DNA from: Paracentrotus lividus
Taxonomy: Eukaryota; Echinodermata; Echinoidea; Camarodonta; Echinidae
Direction: 5' to 3'
DNA length: 64,000 bases
NCBI GenBank assembly: GCA_940671915.1
Contig: CALNVZ010003435.1
Span: forward strand, 6,384,726-6,448,725
Positions 62,193 through 64,000 of this stretch are shown in pieces; position 1 is the stretch's first letter, and each line of letters starts with the position of its first letter. Made by a program: the position numbers and the translations under genes. The notes under the pieces are model-generated. The model ran no database searches and was not told where the DNA came from. It was given only the letters and a program-made list of their open reading frames with translations.

Positions 62193-62866
62193 CTCTCTAC
62201 AATACAATTGATATCAATAAGCCTCAAAGTCTGGGTCCGAGACTATGATTAACCACTTTATGTCACTAACGTGAGTCACTTCGCAACAGGTGGAGACAAA
62301 AGCACTCATGTTACATCACCCCTAGAGAGGGCTCATGTCAGCCTTGCCACAAAACTATTACTTAACCCTCTCTCTGAGCATTGCGTACGACCTGTTACAG
62401 TCTTTAATAAGTACAGATACAAGATTTCATTACAACAAGCCAGTTATCTCTGTCCAAAAAATTAAAAATGTGTACATGTATGTACATTAATCTATGTGCC
62501 CAAGTGCTCAGTCAATAGAACAAAATTGTTAGAACAGGGTAGGCCTAAATGGCTTTGTCCCAAGAACCTTGTCATAATGGGAGTGTACTGTAGATCTATA
62601 TTCAAATTCCTTTCATCATCTGCAACTGAGCCAGGGGAGGTAACTCAATGTAGAAATTGCATTTTATTTTGATGCTCATCTATGCACACTTTTAATGCTC
62701 TTTTATAGTATGGTTATTATTTTGCCTATATCCTTCATTCTAAATATTCTCCTTCACAAACTGGCCATGTAGAGCATTTGAAGTGTTGTGACTGGAAATA
62801 GAAGTGGTAGACTTACATGTATTTCATGATAATTTGTTAAATCTACCACCGCAAGTTCCATGATTG
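5212..62866 (-). CDS. PH-domain-containing formin (PHCF-type), 20 exons seen, 5' end outside window
   Basis: Formins nucleate and elongate unbranched actin filaments: FH2 dimerises around the barbed end, and FH1 recruits profilin-actin. Seen here: 20 minus-strand exons joined by GT-AG introns whose phases agree at every junction. The summed length is 3,968 nt, which gives 1,321 complete residues and a TAG stop at 5212-5214. Residues are numbered from the first full codon in the window. PH1 C-terminal half about 1-55, PH2 about 79-185, helical linker 223-270, Ser/Asn-rich linker 271-455, FH1 about 456-743, FH2 about 744-1117, basic linker, PH3 about 1211-1300. The PH plus FH1-FH2 layout fits the invertebrate PHCF formin subtype (recalled literature). 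PH domains suggest membrane or phosphoinositide recruitment (inference). No GBD/FH3 or DAD is seen, although the N terminus lies beyond 64 kb. Cassette exons whose length is a multiple of three could be missed. Confidence 0.93.
5891..6156 (-). mobile_element. MITE family X, copy 1
   Basis: The inverted ends begin TGAC and finish GGTCA. Inner ends read CTCAAAACAACTAATTCATT on the left, and ACTTATTGGTTGTTTTCAGG on the right. It shares the core 'aaactacaag..ttggtatcattg.aaagct' with copies at 10.1, 29.2, 29.8 and 52.0 kb, here in the opposite orientation. It sits in the last intron of the formin gene. Confidence 0.7.
6160..6436 (-). mobile_element. tRNA-derived SINE or SINE fragment
   Basis: On the minus strand GGTTCGATCCCCGGCCG near 6379-6395 is an exact-looking RNA polymerase III B box. 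It is followed by an A-rich run and then a unique tail with 'gagcaatgtccatctgacgc'. The A box is degraded. It lies within 10 bp of the donor of exon 19. Confidence 0.5.
6443..6662 (-). CDS. PHCF formin exon 19: basic and Ser-rich linker between FH2 and PH3
   Basis: A 220-nt exon (residues 1118-1190). It starts with a basic run RKSKKYAGNPRRSMPRDS. This occupies the place where many formins carry basic actin-binding residues after FH2. The rest is Ser/Asp-rich (SLERSDSAESC, CEDDDGLSS) and ends RQGFIQ. R-R-S-M and similar motifs could be phosphorylation sites (inference). A tRNA-derived repeat lies close to its donor on the intron side. Confidence 0.95.
7065..7293. mobile_element. MITE with TAA target duplication, PIF/Harbinger-like
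   Basis: Ends GGGGGTATCTCTTTGAGTTG and CAACTCATTGAGATACCCCC form inverted repeats of about 25 bp, flanked by TAA on both sides (7062-7064 and 7294-7296). A 3-bp TAA duplication is typical of PIF/Harbinger elements. No ORF inside. Confidence 0.75.
7330..7451 (-). CDS. PHCF formin exon 18: end of FH2
   Basis: A 122-nt exon: SRFGEPLNVESQEIFSSIAE then FVKAFKREVDLIMVTAGKLN plus two bases of Arg. 'FGE......IFSSIAEFVKAFK' is the usual last FH2 motif. No DAD-like motif follows in the next exons. Confidence 0.96.
7773..8445. mobile_element. Long foldback transposon, probably Tc1/mariner-like
   Basis: A 673-bp element whose two arms of about 300 bp are inverted copies. Outer ends are CAGTGCGTCCCAAAAAGAA and its complement. 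The left flank is TA and the right flank CA, so a TA duplication may have mutated. Arms differ by scattered substitutions and small indels. The short ORFs inside are mirror images across the two arms, not genes. Confidence 0.8.
8656..8739 (-). CDS. PHCF formin exon 17: FH2 C-terminal helix
   Basis: An 84-nt exon of 28 codons, phase 0 at both ends: MFVESYEGKLNDLQDKSDDM and then KTLFEQML. Matches the FH2 helix that carries 'FxxxYExxLxxL'. Acceptor ttctgcag, donor gtgagt. Confidence 0.95.
9452..9552 (-). CDS. PHCF formin exon 16: FH2 C-terminal helices
   Basis: A 101-nt exon: completes Val, then 33 codons MKKDLSKLKKNASVLMKVEN through CDDIE, phase 0 end at gtcagt. Charged helices of the distal FH2 coiled-coil region. 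Confidence 0.95.
9821..10066 (-). mobile_element. tRNA-derived SINE, near full length
   Basis: On the minus strand it starts AAGCATCGTGGTGTAGTGGT (A box TGGTGTAGTGGTT), has the B box GGTTCGAATCC about 40 bp later, then a conserved-looking body, and ends in a tail of ATTATTATTA repeats after 'tatataaatgtaac'. This layout (tRNA head, body, short tandem tail) is a classic SINE. It is not a working tRNA gene because the fold is not kept. Confidence 0.85.
10100..10316 (+). mobile_element. MITE family X, copy 2
   Basis: The left end TAAAACCCCAAATAAGTCGC matches the inverted right end TTGGCGTCTTATTGGTAGTT. Core with 'aaactacaagtgttcgacat' as in the other copies. It lies between the SINE and exon 15. 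Confidence 0.7.
10341..10503 (-). CDS. PHCF formin exon 15: FH2 post region
   Basis: A 163-nt exon, phase 0 start, ending one base into a Val codon. It reads LAECRARDKNFTLLKYLVQQ and then a long helix ending ALQAEVE. The 'CRAxDxxxTLLxYL' block is standard in FH2. Acceptor catacag, donor gtgaga. Confidence 0.97.
10647..10830 (+). mobile_element. pogo-like MITE fragment, one end
   Basis: After a TA, the sequence CAGTGGGAACTTGTTATAAC and repeated 'ATAACAAGGT/ATAACGAGGT' resemble ends of Tigger/pogo elements. No matching right end was found nearby, so it looks truncated. Confidence 0.45.
11046..11102 (+). repeat. CA microsatellite
   Basis: About 55 bp of (CA)n with a few interruptions. Confidence 0.9.
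12105..12257 (-). CDS. PHCF formin exon 14: FH2 core and post helix
   Basis: A 153-nt exon of 51 codons, phase 0 at both ends. It encodes EYVLAVGNFINSG followed by SKGIAMGFRLATLPK. This is the best-conserved FH2 segment ('LxxGNxxNxG...GFxLxxLxK'), which forms the post region holding the partner's lasso. The acceptor follows a long T tract. Confidence 0.98.
12668..12951 (+). mobile_element. Dispersed repeat family Y, copy 1
   Basis: It has inner inverted ends, 'taagccatagcttaaa' on the left and 'tttaagctatggtt' on the right. It shares about 270 bp with 15142-15410 in the same orientation. Probably a MITE; target duplication not resolved. Confidence 0.65.
12984..13161 (-). CDS. PHCF formin exon 13: FH2 knob and coiled-coil connector
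   Basis: A 178-nt exon: one base completing Arg, then 59 codons, phase 0 end. It reads YHPTTEDIETYGQYRDKASE, then LEQTDQFMLQLCEIPHLKTR and the LLLIVNEF helix. The 'TDQFML.L..IPHL..RL' pattern is a strong FH2 block. Acceptor tgtccag, donor gtaaga. Confidence 0.97.
13656..13873 (+). mobile_element. MITE family Z, copy 1, TA target
   Basis: Begins CTGTAATCGTGGAAATATTC, ends AACAGCGAATACAG, flanked by TA on both sides. The 218-bp body matches 40411-40632 in reverse orientation. Short ends and TA use fit Tc1/mariner-type non-autonomous elements. Confidence 0.75.
14732..14861 (+). promoter_or_regulatory. Promoter-like cluster: octamer, CCAAT, CRE-like, TATA
   Basis: On the plus strand, in order: ATTTGCAT at 14732-14739, CCAAT at 14777-14781, TGACGTAC at 14801-14808, TATAAAG at 14830-14836 and TATATAAG at 14854-14861. 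Spacing is like a compact RNA polymerase II promoter. No downstream gene is recognised; the 94-codon frame from 14861 has no family resemblance. It is antisense to the formin gene, inside the intron between exons 12 and 13. Confidence 0.35.
15142..15410 (+). mobile_element. Dispersed repeat family Y, copy 2
   Basis: Aligns with 12683-12950 along its length (for example 'tgtggttt.actat', 'aaaaactgc.tgg.a.tgataagt', 'agctatgg'). Its left end differs from copy 1. It starts soon after the promoter-like cluster region. Confidence 0.65.
15590..16200 (+). repeat. Tandem repeat, unit about 199 bp, two good and two decayed copies
   Basis: GGGAACATTAAACAGAAC occurs at about 15668 and again at about 15867, with the following 150 bp nearly the same in both. 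Weaker copies follow near 16067 and 16180. 'acaaacatggccatcataca' marks the same point in the first two units. Confidence 0.8.
16561..16940 (-). repeat. Tandem copies of the 3' end and donor of formin exon 12
   Basis: The exon-12 end (minus strand 'gatccagaacatatcaacg' to the donor) recurs at spacing 122, 122 and 131 bp: donor dinucleotides at 16939-16940 (true), 16817-16818, 16695-16696 and 16564-16565. The nearest copy keeps the exon end and gtaatgg donor unchanged; the farthest is clearly diverged. Each 122-bp unit also has a pyrimidine-rich stretch ending CCTCAG or a variant, so it looks like a decayed mini-exon with two splice sites. Confidence 0.85.
16941..17109 (-). CDS. PHCF formin exon 12: FH2 knob
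   Basis: A 169-nt exon (172 nt if the other acceptor is used). It encodes KSFLDPKVAQNLGIFLAGFK and MDAEELKYRLTILSEQ, the canonical 'xAQNLGIFLxxFK' knob helix. The acceptor is a tandem NAGNAG (gaagcag): splicing at 17112 instead of 17109 adds one codon without shifting the frame. The last 29 or so bases and the donor are repeated downstream in the intron (see 16561-16940). Confidence 0.96.
17109..17118 (-). promoter_or_regulatory. Tandem NAGNAG splice acceptor of exon 12
   Basis: On the minus strand the exon is preceded by gaag and cag in tandem, so two AG dinucleotides sit 3 nt apart. Either keeps the frame and changes one residue (E versus A-E) in the FH2 lasso-knob linker. The downstream CAG is normally favoured (general splicing knowledge). 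Confidence 0.6.
17240..17520 (+). mobile_element. Possible LINE 3' end
   Basis: T-rich sequence ending 'gaataaaactgaacttgaac', a tail style common to CR1/L2-type LINE 3' ends. No reverse-transcriptase coding sequence is present. Weak call. Confidence 0.3.
17630..17735 (-). CDS. PHCF formin exon 11: FH2 lasso and linker
   Basis: A 106-nt exon (residues 759-793) reading VSSSIWKDARDLTETIDTDV and then a charged linker ending KKETAEP plus one base. The second conserved lasso Trp (SIW) is present. Acceptor ggtgtag, donor gtaagg. Confidence 0.95.
18775..18908 (-). CDS. PHCF formin exon 10: last FH1 polyproline and start of FH2
   Basis: A 134-nt exon. A split Ala codon is followed by PPCIPAPPAPPPPPPVALVP, then basic TFKVKSKVK, then MRPFHWNKIS. 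The last element is the FH2 N-terminal lasso, with the Trp that docks on the partner subunit and the conserved Ile needed for actin binding in characterised formins. It ends in phase 0 at gtaagt. Confidence 0.97.
19477..19743 (+). mobile_element. MITE family W, copy 1
   Basis: Starts ATGTGATGCATCATACCAAA and ends with the decayed inverse (TTAATATGATGACTCACA). Interior 'gagcacacatgaaa' and T-rich parts match 32520-32781 in the same orientation. More decayed than copy 2. Confidence 0.65.
20270..20510 (+). repeat. Degenerate tandem repeat, three units
   Basis: Units starting near 20281, 20392 and 20464 share 'agat.aattcagggca..gc.aattt.c.g.atgat..tgta'. Spacing is uneven (111 and 72 bp). The reverse-strand ORFs here arise from the repeat. 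Confidence 0.65.
21910..22491. mobile_element. TTAA-flanked foldback element, 582 bp
   Basis: Arms of about 270 bp are inverted copies. Ends AGGGGACCAATACCCAAGGG and CCTTGGGTATTGGTTTCCT, with TTAA on both sides (21906-21909 and 22492-22495). The two arms are highly similar, so insertion or arm conversion looks fairly recent. No ORF. Confidence 0.85.
27802..28530 (-). CDS. PHCF formin exon 9: main FH1 region with SH3-type motifs
   Basis: A 729-nt exon (residues 472-713), phase 2 acceptor and phase 1 donor (gtaaga). It begins RSFAIREKMPARAPPPVPPP. The motif PPPLPPRQ occurs twice and KSPPPLPVRG once, all class II SH3-ligand style (PxLPxR). Between them are basic Ser/Lys stretches (KTKSPSQSFWRNFKSS), and near the end an acidic EEDIKEETTEDNEEE tract. 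It is unusual for an FH1 region in having as many SH3-type motifs as pure polyproline. Confidence 0.95.
29200..29655 (-). mobile_element. MITE family X, copy 3, split by a later insertion
   Basis: Left part 29200-29298 carries 'gtaagtcaccagaatt' and 'ccaagcttttcaatggaatc'. Right part 29510-29655 carries 'agtataaccaagttatat' and the end 'ttatttatggttgtgaactg'. Together they cover the same order of blocks as copy 4 read in reverse. A 0.2-kb element sits between them. Confidence 0.65.
29299..29509. mobile_element. MITE with GGGCCCATATT ends, nested in family X copy 3
   Basis: Inverted ends GGGCCCATATTTTGAAC and TTCAGAATATGGCCC. No ORF and no clear target duplication. Because it interrupts the older family X copy, it is the younger of the two. 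Confidence 0.65.
29783..29988 (+). mobile_element. MITE family X, copy 4
   Basis: Begins TGACCCATCCCTCAAAATGG and ends GTGGTTTTGAGCTAGCGGGTCA. The core has 'aaactacaagtgtttgatat' and 'ctggcgacttatttgtgg'. It lies about 130 bp from copy 3, in the opposite orientation. Confidence 0.75.
30920..31210 (-). other. GC-richer block in the 13-kb intron, possible regulatory region
   Basis: Compared with its surroundings this stretch has more CpG and fewer A/T runs. It carries a CACACACA run and a 66-codon reverse frame with no family resemblance. It could be an internal promoter or enhancer. Nothing in the sequence decides this. Confidence 0.2.
31950..32040 (+). repeat. GA and G-rich simple repeat
   Basis: GAGAGA followed by a run of about 15 G, then more GGAGAG sequence. 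Confidence 0.85.
32520..32781 (+). mobile_element. MITE family W, copy 2, TAA target
   Basis: Ends ATGTGATGCATCACATCAAA and TTTGATGTGATGCATCACAT are near-perfect inverted repeats of about 35 bp (continuing AATGAGAGACAAGTC). They are flanked by TAA on both sides (32517-32519 and 32782-32784), PIF/Harbinger style. Each end also contains the palindrome GTGATGCATCAC. Confidence 0.85.
33006..33541. mobile_element. TTAA-flanked MITE with AGGGGAAGTTCACCC ends
   Basis: Inverted ends AGGGGAAGTTCACCCTGG and CAGGGTGAACTTCCCCT, TTAA on both sides (33002-33005 and 33542-33545). Subterminal arms match for about 90 bp. The middle (about 33110-33420) is unrelated and has 'cgatcgttgtcgcgacaact'; it may be captured or a second insertion. 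The 122-codon reverse frame spans the arm and is not a gene. Confidence 0.85.
33715..33728 (+). repeat. Poly-G run
   Basis: 14 consecutive G. A second G-rich stretch, broken by A, lies at about 33851-33874. Both are possible G-quadruplex or assembly-error sites. Confidence 0.85.
34040..34175 (+). mobile_element. Possible LINE 3' tail
   Basis: 'ttatgtgatttctgctccat' style sequence ending in AATAAATGAAAATGAAAATG, a short tandem tail like that of L2/CR1-type LINEs. No coding sequence. Weak. Confidence 0.3.
35747..36196. mobile_element. TTAA-flanked MITE with AGGTAGTATCAGCC ends
   Basis: Ends AGGTAGTATCAGCCTTTT and AAAGGCTGATACTACCT, TTAA on both sides (35743-35746 and 36197-36200). The 450-bp interior is GC-richer (around 35930-36020) than the surrounding intron. 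The 107-codon reverse frame inside has no family resemblance. Confidence 0.85.
36343..36361 (+). repeat. AG microsatellite
   Basis: Perfect run of about 9 AG units. Several short ORFs overlap it and are artefacts. Confidence 0.85.
37050..37551 (+). repeat. Polypurine block of about 500 bp ending in a G-run/C-run hairpin
   Basis: The plus strand is almost all A and G from about 37055 to 37513, mostly GAGA, GGAG and AAAG. It ends with 12 G (37502-37513), a 25-nt spacer and 13 C (37539-37551), which can pair. The 209-codon reverse frame is a translation of the complementary polypyrimidine (Ser/Leu/Pro) and not a gene. Confidence 0.9.
38850..39460 (+). mobile_element. Complex repeat with internal 'TTTTGACCCC..ATGACCT' sub-repeats
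   Basis: The block reading 'gaccttttgacccc.agatg.cctttga' recurs near 38915, 39060 and 39235. 'tcatttgtaccaa.tgtgaacacaa..gatg.agaaataaagaaatgagagcaagtta' is found twice, 175 bp apart. Outer parts, 'gagtctcgcctgatttc' and 'aaacttcgttcagggagac', are weakly inverted. Resembles a widespread marine-invertebrate repeat; class not certain. Confidence 0.6.
40411..40632 (-). mobile_element. MITE family Z, copy 2, TA target
   Basis: Begins CTGTATTTGCTGTTATTTTC and ends GAATATTTCCACAATTACAG, TA on both sides. Reverse-complement match to 13656-13873 over its length, including 'aaaaagcatgctcat'. Confidence 0.75.
41041..41052 (+). repeat. Poly-G run
   Basis: 12 consecutive G just before the MITE at 41093. 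Confidence 0.85.
41093..41246. mobile_element. Small MITE with GGGCC..CATAAAGA ends
   Basis: Inverted ends GGGCCCCATTGCATAAAGAC and TCTTTATGAAACAGGGCC; interior palindromic around 'taccatggtagttaccattgat'. About 154 bp. No ORF. Confidence 0.65.
41609..42210 (-). CDS. PHCF formin exon 8: Ser/Asn-rich linker ending in polyproline
   Basis: A 602-nt exon (residues 271-470). Most of it is low-complexity Ser, Asn, Asp and Gly sequence expected to be disordered, with a short hydrophobic block around IYRNSWAQF. The last part, SLPPLPPPPPPQL, is the first polyproline block of FH1 and would bind profilin or SH3 domains (family knowledge). It ends one base into a Glu codon at a gtaagt donor. Confidence 0.95.
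42550..42692 (-). CDS. PHCF formin exon 7: helical linker
   Basis: A 143-nt exon, phase 0 start, ending with two bases of an Arg codon. It encodes ELETLNSVMGGMDGKSSEAK followed by KTAQRLQQIIKHLESF, likely an amphipathic or coiled-coil helix (residues 223-270). Two decayed tandem copies of this exon lie just 5' of it in transcript order, at 42.75-43.03 kb. This copy is taken as the functional one because it has both splice sites and an open frame. Confidence 0.93.
42700..43030 (-). pseudogene. Two decayed tandem copies of formin exon 7
   Basis: Each copy holds 'gatgaagctttcaaga.gtttgatgatttgctgtaacctctgag', at 42754 and 42933, versus 42582 in the real exon (spacing 172 and 179 bp). The nearer copy keeps an acceptor-like end (tcatcaatag) but lacks 2 bp after the codon for Ser, which shifts its frame, and has lost its donor. 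The farther copy is shorter and has no acceptor. Neither can replace exon 7. Confidence 0.85.
44210..44646. mobile_element. MITE with GGCGCTGCTGCACTAGCTCG ends
   Basis: About 25-bp near-perfect inverted ends (GGCGCTGCTGCACTAGCTCG and CGAGCTAGTGCAGCAGCGCC), flanked by TA (44208-44209 and 44647-44648). The interior repeats the palindromes TAGCGCGCTA and CTCGAG many times. No ORF. Superfamily not assigned. Confidence 0.8.
47155..47435 (+). repeat. Tandem duplication, 2 units of about 137 bp
   Basis: 'cttgtacctctgctaaaaaa' starts at 47166 and at 47303; the units differ at only a few positions, so the duplication is fairly young. Confidence 0.9.
47698..47841 (-). CDS. PHCF formin exon 6: end of PH2 helix and linker
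   Basis: A 144-nt exon of 48 codons, phase 0 at both ends. It starts AIRYACGDRRES, finishing the PH2 helix. A polar linker rich in Ser, Thr and Asn follows, ending in INTMLKGYYE. No recognisable domain beyond the helix end. Acceptor gttgctcag and donor gtaaag are clear. Confidence 0.93.
48176..48230 (+). repeat. TTTG/T/G simple repeat
   Basis: TTTG repeats, then a T run, then a G run. Confidence 0.9.
49960..50029 (-). CDS. PHCF formin exon 5: PH2 late strands and helix
   Basis: A 70-nt exon. After completing the split Phe codon it encodes FRVIVSGNVTAAELERHRDE and then WFK (residues 152-174). The Trp in 'RDEWFKAI' is the near-invariant Trp of the PH C-terminal helix. It ends in phase 0 at a gtaagt donor. 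Confidence 0.93.
51441..51748 (-). mobile_element. LTR-like insertion with promoter and poly(A) motifs
   Basis: A segment of about 308 bp between two copies of TCATACCATACTT (51429-51441 and 51749-51761). On the minus strand it has in order GTCCAATCACG, TATAAATAG and AATAAAG, as in a U3-R layout. Near the far end a 45-bp unit is present twice (51490 and 51535). No coding part is present, so it would be a solo remnant if LTR-derived. A 13-bp flanking repeat is longer than LTR elements normally make, so another retroposed promoter-bearing element is also possible. Confidence 0.35.
51993..52265 (+). mobile_element. MITE family X, copy 5
   Basis: The left end GACCCGCCCCTTTAAAACCA pairs with the right end TGGTTTTGAGCTGGAGAGTG and a closing GGTCA. 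Inner motif AACAATAAGTCAC pairs with GGCAACTTATTG. The core has 'taaacttcaagtgttaggta'. It lies 65 bp from the donor of exon 4. Confidence 0.75.
52330..52488 (-). CDS. PHCF formin exon 4: PH2 core
   Basis: A 159-nt exon that completes the split Arg codon and ends two bases into a Phe codon. It encodes RWVRIRQGELSYYKPDDDN and further strands (residues 99-150), including a basic STRKK stretch. 'W-x-RWVxI..GELSYYK' is the PH signature of strands 1-3. Basic residues here could contact phosphoinositides (inference). The reading frame stays open for about 860 bp upstream of the acceptor, but the splice junction and the PH pattern fix the exon boundary. Confidence 0.95.
52500..52863 (-). repeat. Three tandem 111-bp units with a cysteine-rich, EGF-like-looking frame
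   Basis: On the minus strand units start near 52821, 52710 and 52599. One open frame reads NGENCMENHIHSTFTKQSIQ then VCECYYGHNSRTQLPC, repeated as NGENCMEDHIH..FTK...QVCE. 'CxNGxxC ... CxC..G' recalls EGF-like repeats, but the spacing between the third and fourth Cys is too long and later units lose Cys. A second frame is also open and is in phase with exon 4. It may be a captured and decaying gene fragment; not recognised as part of the formin. Confidence 0.5.
52864..53351 (-). other. Unassigned open frame upstream of the 111-bp tandem units
   Basis: The frame that leads into exon 4 stays open from an ATG at 53349-53351 to the exon, 288 codons in all. That is long for this AT-rich intron. 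The peptide (for example VRLYQYPKQLQSILDTQDNF) is not one I recognise. No acceptor and donor pair that would make it a formin exon stands out. It may belong to the same captured fragment as the tandem units. Confidence 0.3.
53360..57734 (-). other. Rest of intron 3, no gene seen
   Basis: AT-rich, few simple repeats (G run near 56079). No exon, ORF or element could be supported. Confidence 0.55.
57735..57898 (-). CDS. PHCF formin exon 3: end of PH1 helix, linker, start of PH2
   Basis: A 164-nt exon that starts in phase 0 and leaves two bases of an Arg codon. Residues 44-98 begin with the amphipathic helix ICRLLHLIVEQN that closes PH1. PH2 strand 1 follows with VIKEGFLEKKNHNLYTTWT, the usual 'GxLxKK...W' opening. 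An in-frame ATG lies at 57935-57937, 39 nt before the acceptor junction, so a transcript reading through this acceptor could start there. Confidence 0.95.
58570..58650 (-). promoter_or_regulatory. TATA box beside a 23-bp palindrome, possible internal promoter
   Basis: CTTATATAAG at 58611-58620 reads as a TATA box on either strand. At 58626-58648 TTGTAATGATC and GATCATTACAA form 11-bp arms around one base. On the minus strand a start near 58580 would be about 0.7 kb upstream of exon 3, whose in-frame ATG at 57935-57937 could begin a form lacking PH1. Inference only. Confidence 0.35.
60262..60430. repeat. Long hairpin built from four copies of a 22-bp motif
   Basis: Arms of about 70-77 bp with a 15-nt loop (60339-60353). 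Each arm contains the motif GGAGCCAGAAGGGCGCTATT or a close variant twice, so the four copies form two nested inverted pairs. Ends ATATCGTC and GACGATAT also pair. It may be a MITE; flanks show no clear target duplication. Confidence 0.8.
60440..60660 (+). other. Coding-like fragment next to the hairpin
   Basis: The plus frame reads PSDPAQLEEVEGQWKILELE then SKLKQALCDLASDEQIFTDD, which has the charge and heptad pattern of a coiled coil. An acceptor-like ccgtcctcag lies at about 60476-60485 and a weak donor after 'cgaaaccaag' at about 60632. It might be one exon of an unseen plus-strand gene or a captured gene fragment. A kinesin-type coiled coil came to mind but I cannot confirm it. Confidence 0.35.
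61300..61382 (+). repeat. Poly-T rich tract
   Basis: About 80 bp nearly all T, followed by a G-rich stretch. It lies about 80 bp past the donor of exon 2. Confidence 0.9.
61463..61543 (-). CDS. PHCF formin exon 2: PH1 late strands and start of C-terminal helix
   Basis: An 81-nt exon of 27 codons, phase 0 at both ends, with a T-rich acceptor and a gtatgt donor. It encodes EGLRFFIYFKDHHEYELEAD and then TLEEKEK. The 'FxIxF...YELEAD' strands followed by an acidic helix are typical of the end of a PH domain. Exon 3 continues the helix. Confidence 0.9.
62149..62199 (+). repeat. CT microsatellite
   Basis: About 50 bp of CT with a few TTTCTC interruptions. Confidence 0.9.
62817..62866 (-). CDS. PHCF formin exon 1 of those visible: PH1 middle strands
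   Basis: A 50-nt exon between a ctctcag acceptor and a gtaagt donor. It encodes IMELAVVDLTNYHEIH, preceded by a codon whose first base lies in an upstream exon outside the window. It is too short for an ORF scan. I accept it because its last codon runs in phase 0 into the next exon, and the joined sequence has the strand pattern of the second half of a PH domain. Confidence 0.82.
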
Positions 62867-64000
62867 CTGAGAGCAACAACATGTCATCATTTTTAAATAG
62901 AGTAGTGTCTTTTTACTCTCTGGTTTACAAAAATGGCATTAGTTGTGAATATTTCCTTTAGCAATTGAGTTATTAAGAGCATCACCACAAACTGCTTTAG
63001 ATATATTTTATCAATTGAGTAGTACACTAACTTTCAGGTGATTATATATTTAGAATAAGAGAGTTCCTACAATAATGCTTTGTAAAAGTTTTGATAAACG
63101 TTGGTCAATGATTTGATATCTTTCAATGGCTGGAAAGATTATTAATCTTTTAGAATTGAAACCAAAACGTCATGCCGCGTGCAGATTATCTTAATACGTC
63201 ATCTTTGGTGTGGCTTCAAAATATAATTTTCACAGGATATTAATAGAATTCACAGCACTACATCCTAACAGCATTGACACACTTTAAACACTAGATGGAG
63301 CTATGACACTCCTTGAGACTTGTCAACATTGAGCATTTCCCTTTTACCATATAATTGTTTAGGGGAGGACAAATAATATAAGAACGTGTTATGGTGGAAT
63401 GATTATATACAATGGTTTTGAAAAAATGTTTATGCTGCTCAGCAGTATTCCTGTCTTAAATCAACATTTTTAATATCTGTGGCTTTGAAAAACAACTGTT
63501 TCAAGTATTTCACCTCGGGATATTTTTATTATTTTTTTTTTTGCCACAGGCTTCATTGTGTGTAATTTTCCTCTTAAGCTTTACAGGGCTAATGCTGATC
63601 CTGGCAACTAGTGGTTTGACGTCATAGTTTAGACAGCAGTTCTGGGTATTAATTGGGATCATTGCAATTGTTATCTAAAATCACATGATTGTGACATTAT
63701 TTAGAATGTTCCTTTTACTGTCAAATGACTATTGAATATATATTTTAAAAAATTTCCTTTTCTGATTATATGTGTCTTGTTATTAATCATTACTCCTTGT
63801 CTACTCTCCTTCCTCCCTCTCTCCCTCTCGTTCTTTTTAATTATTTTGTTACTTAATTGTTGGGATTGGGTTATACACATGTTTACATTTTTTCAACCTC
63901 TAATTGATGAAACAGAATTTAATTTATAAGTTTAATAAAACAAATGAAAATGTACAACTACCTATACAAGTCATGCAGAATATTAAATATGAATGGAAGT
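62867..64000 (-). other. Upstream of the first visible exon
   Basis: The first half of PH1 must be encoded 5' of exon 1. I searched the minus strand here for an exon ending in phase 1 and found none, so the missing exons probably lie beyond 64 kb. Confidence 0.55.

Noticed and set aside
62880-63000. Candidate extra exon upstream of exon 1
   Set aside because: A donor-like gtaaac exists but the required frame has stops and no acceptor fits.

Overview
The window looks like genomic DNA from an animal, most likely an echinoderm such as a sea urchin or a close marine deuterostome. The evidence is AT-rich sequence, long introns, many small inverted-repeat transposons, a tRNA-derived SINE, and a formin type that I recall as absent from vertebrates. 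The species call is inference.

One host gene fills the window. It lies on the minus strand from about 62.87 kb to 5.2 kb and continues past the right edge. I could place 20 coding exons. All introns are GT-AG and the reading phase is kept across every junction. The exons add up to 1,321 complete residues plus a stop, and the true N terminus is missing. Order of parts: the C-terminal half of a PH domain (PH1), a full PH domain (PH2), a helical linker, a Ser/Asn-rich linker, an FH1 region with polyproline and PxLPxR motifs, a complete FH2 actin-assembly domain, a short basic linker, and a C-terminal PH domain (PH3). This matches the pleckstrin-homology-domain-containing formins (PHCF) described in formin phylogenies. 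No DAD-like motif is visible after FH2.

Region by region. 1-5.2 kb: 3' flank with one TTAA-flanked element and simple repeats. 5.2-18.9 kb: PH3 and FH2 exons, closely spaced among SINEs and MITEs. 18.9-27.8 kb: large intron with a 582-bp foldback element. 27.8-28.5 kb: main FH1 exon. 28.5-41.6 kb: 13-kb intron with nested MITEs and a 0.5-kb polypurine block. 41.6-50.0 kb: linker exons. 50-62.9 kb: PH2 and PH1 exons, with a tandem coding-like block, an LTR-like insertion, a TATA/palindrome block and a long hairpin. 62.9-64 kb: no exon seen.

Notable patterns: two exons of this gene have decayed tandem copies of themselves in neighbouring introns. A family of about 0.2-0.27 kb inverted-repeat elements has five copies, one split by a younger insertion. 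Four unrelated TTAA-flanked elements all begin with AGG. Three clusters of promoter-like motifs lie inside introns. No second convincing host gene, functional RNA gene or CRISPR array was found.
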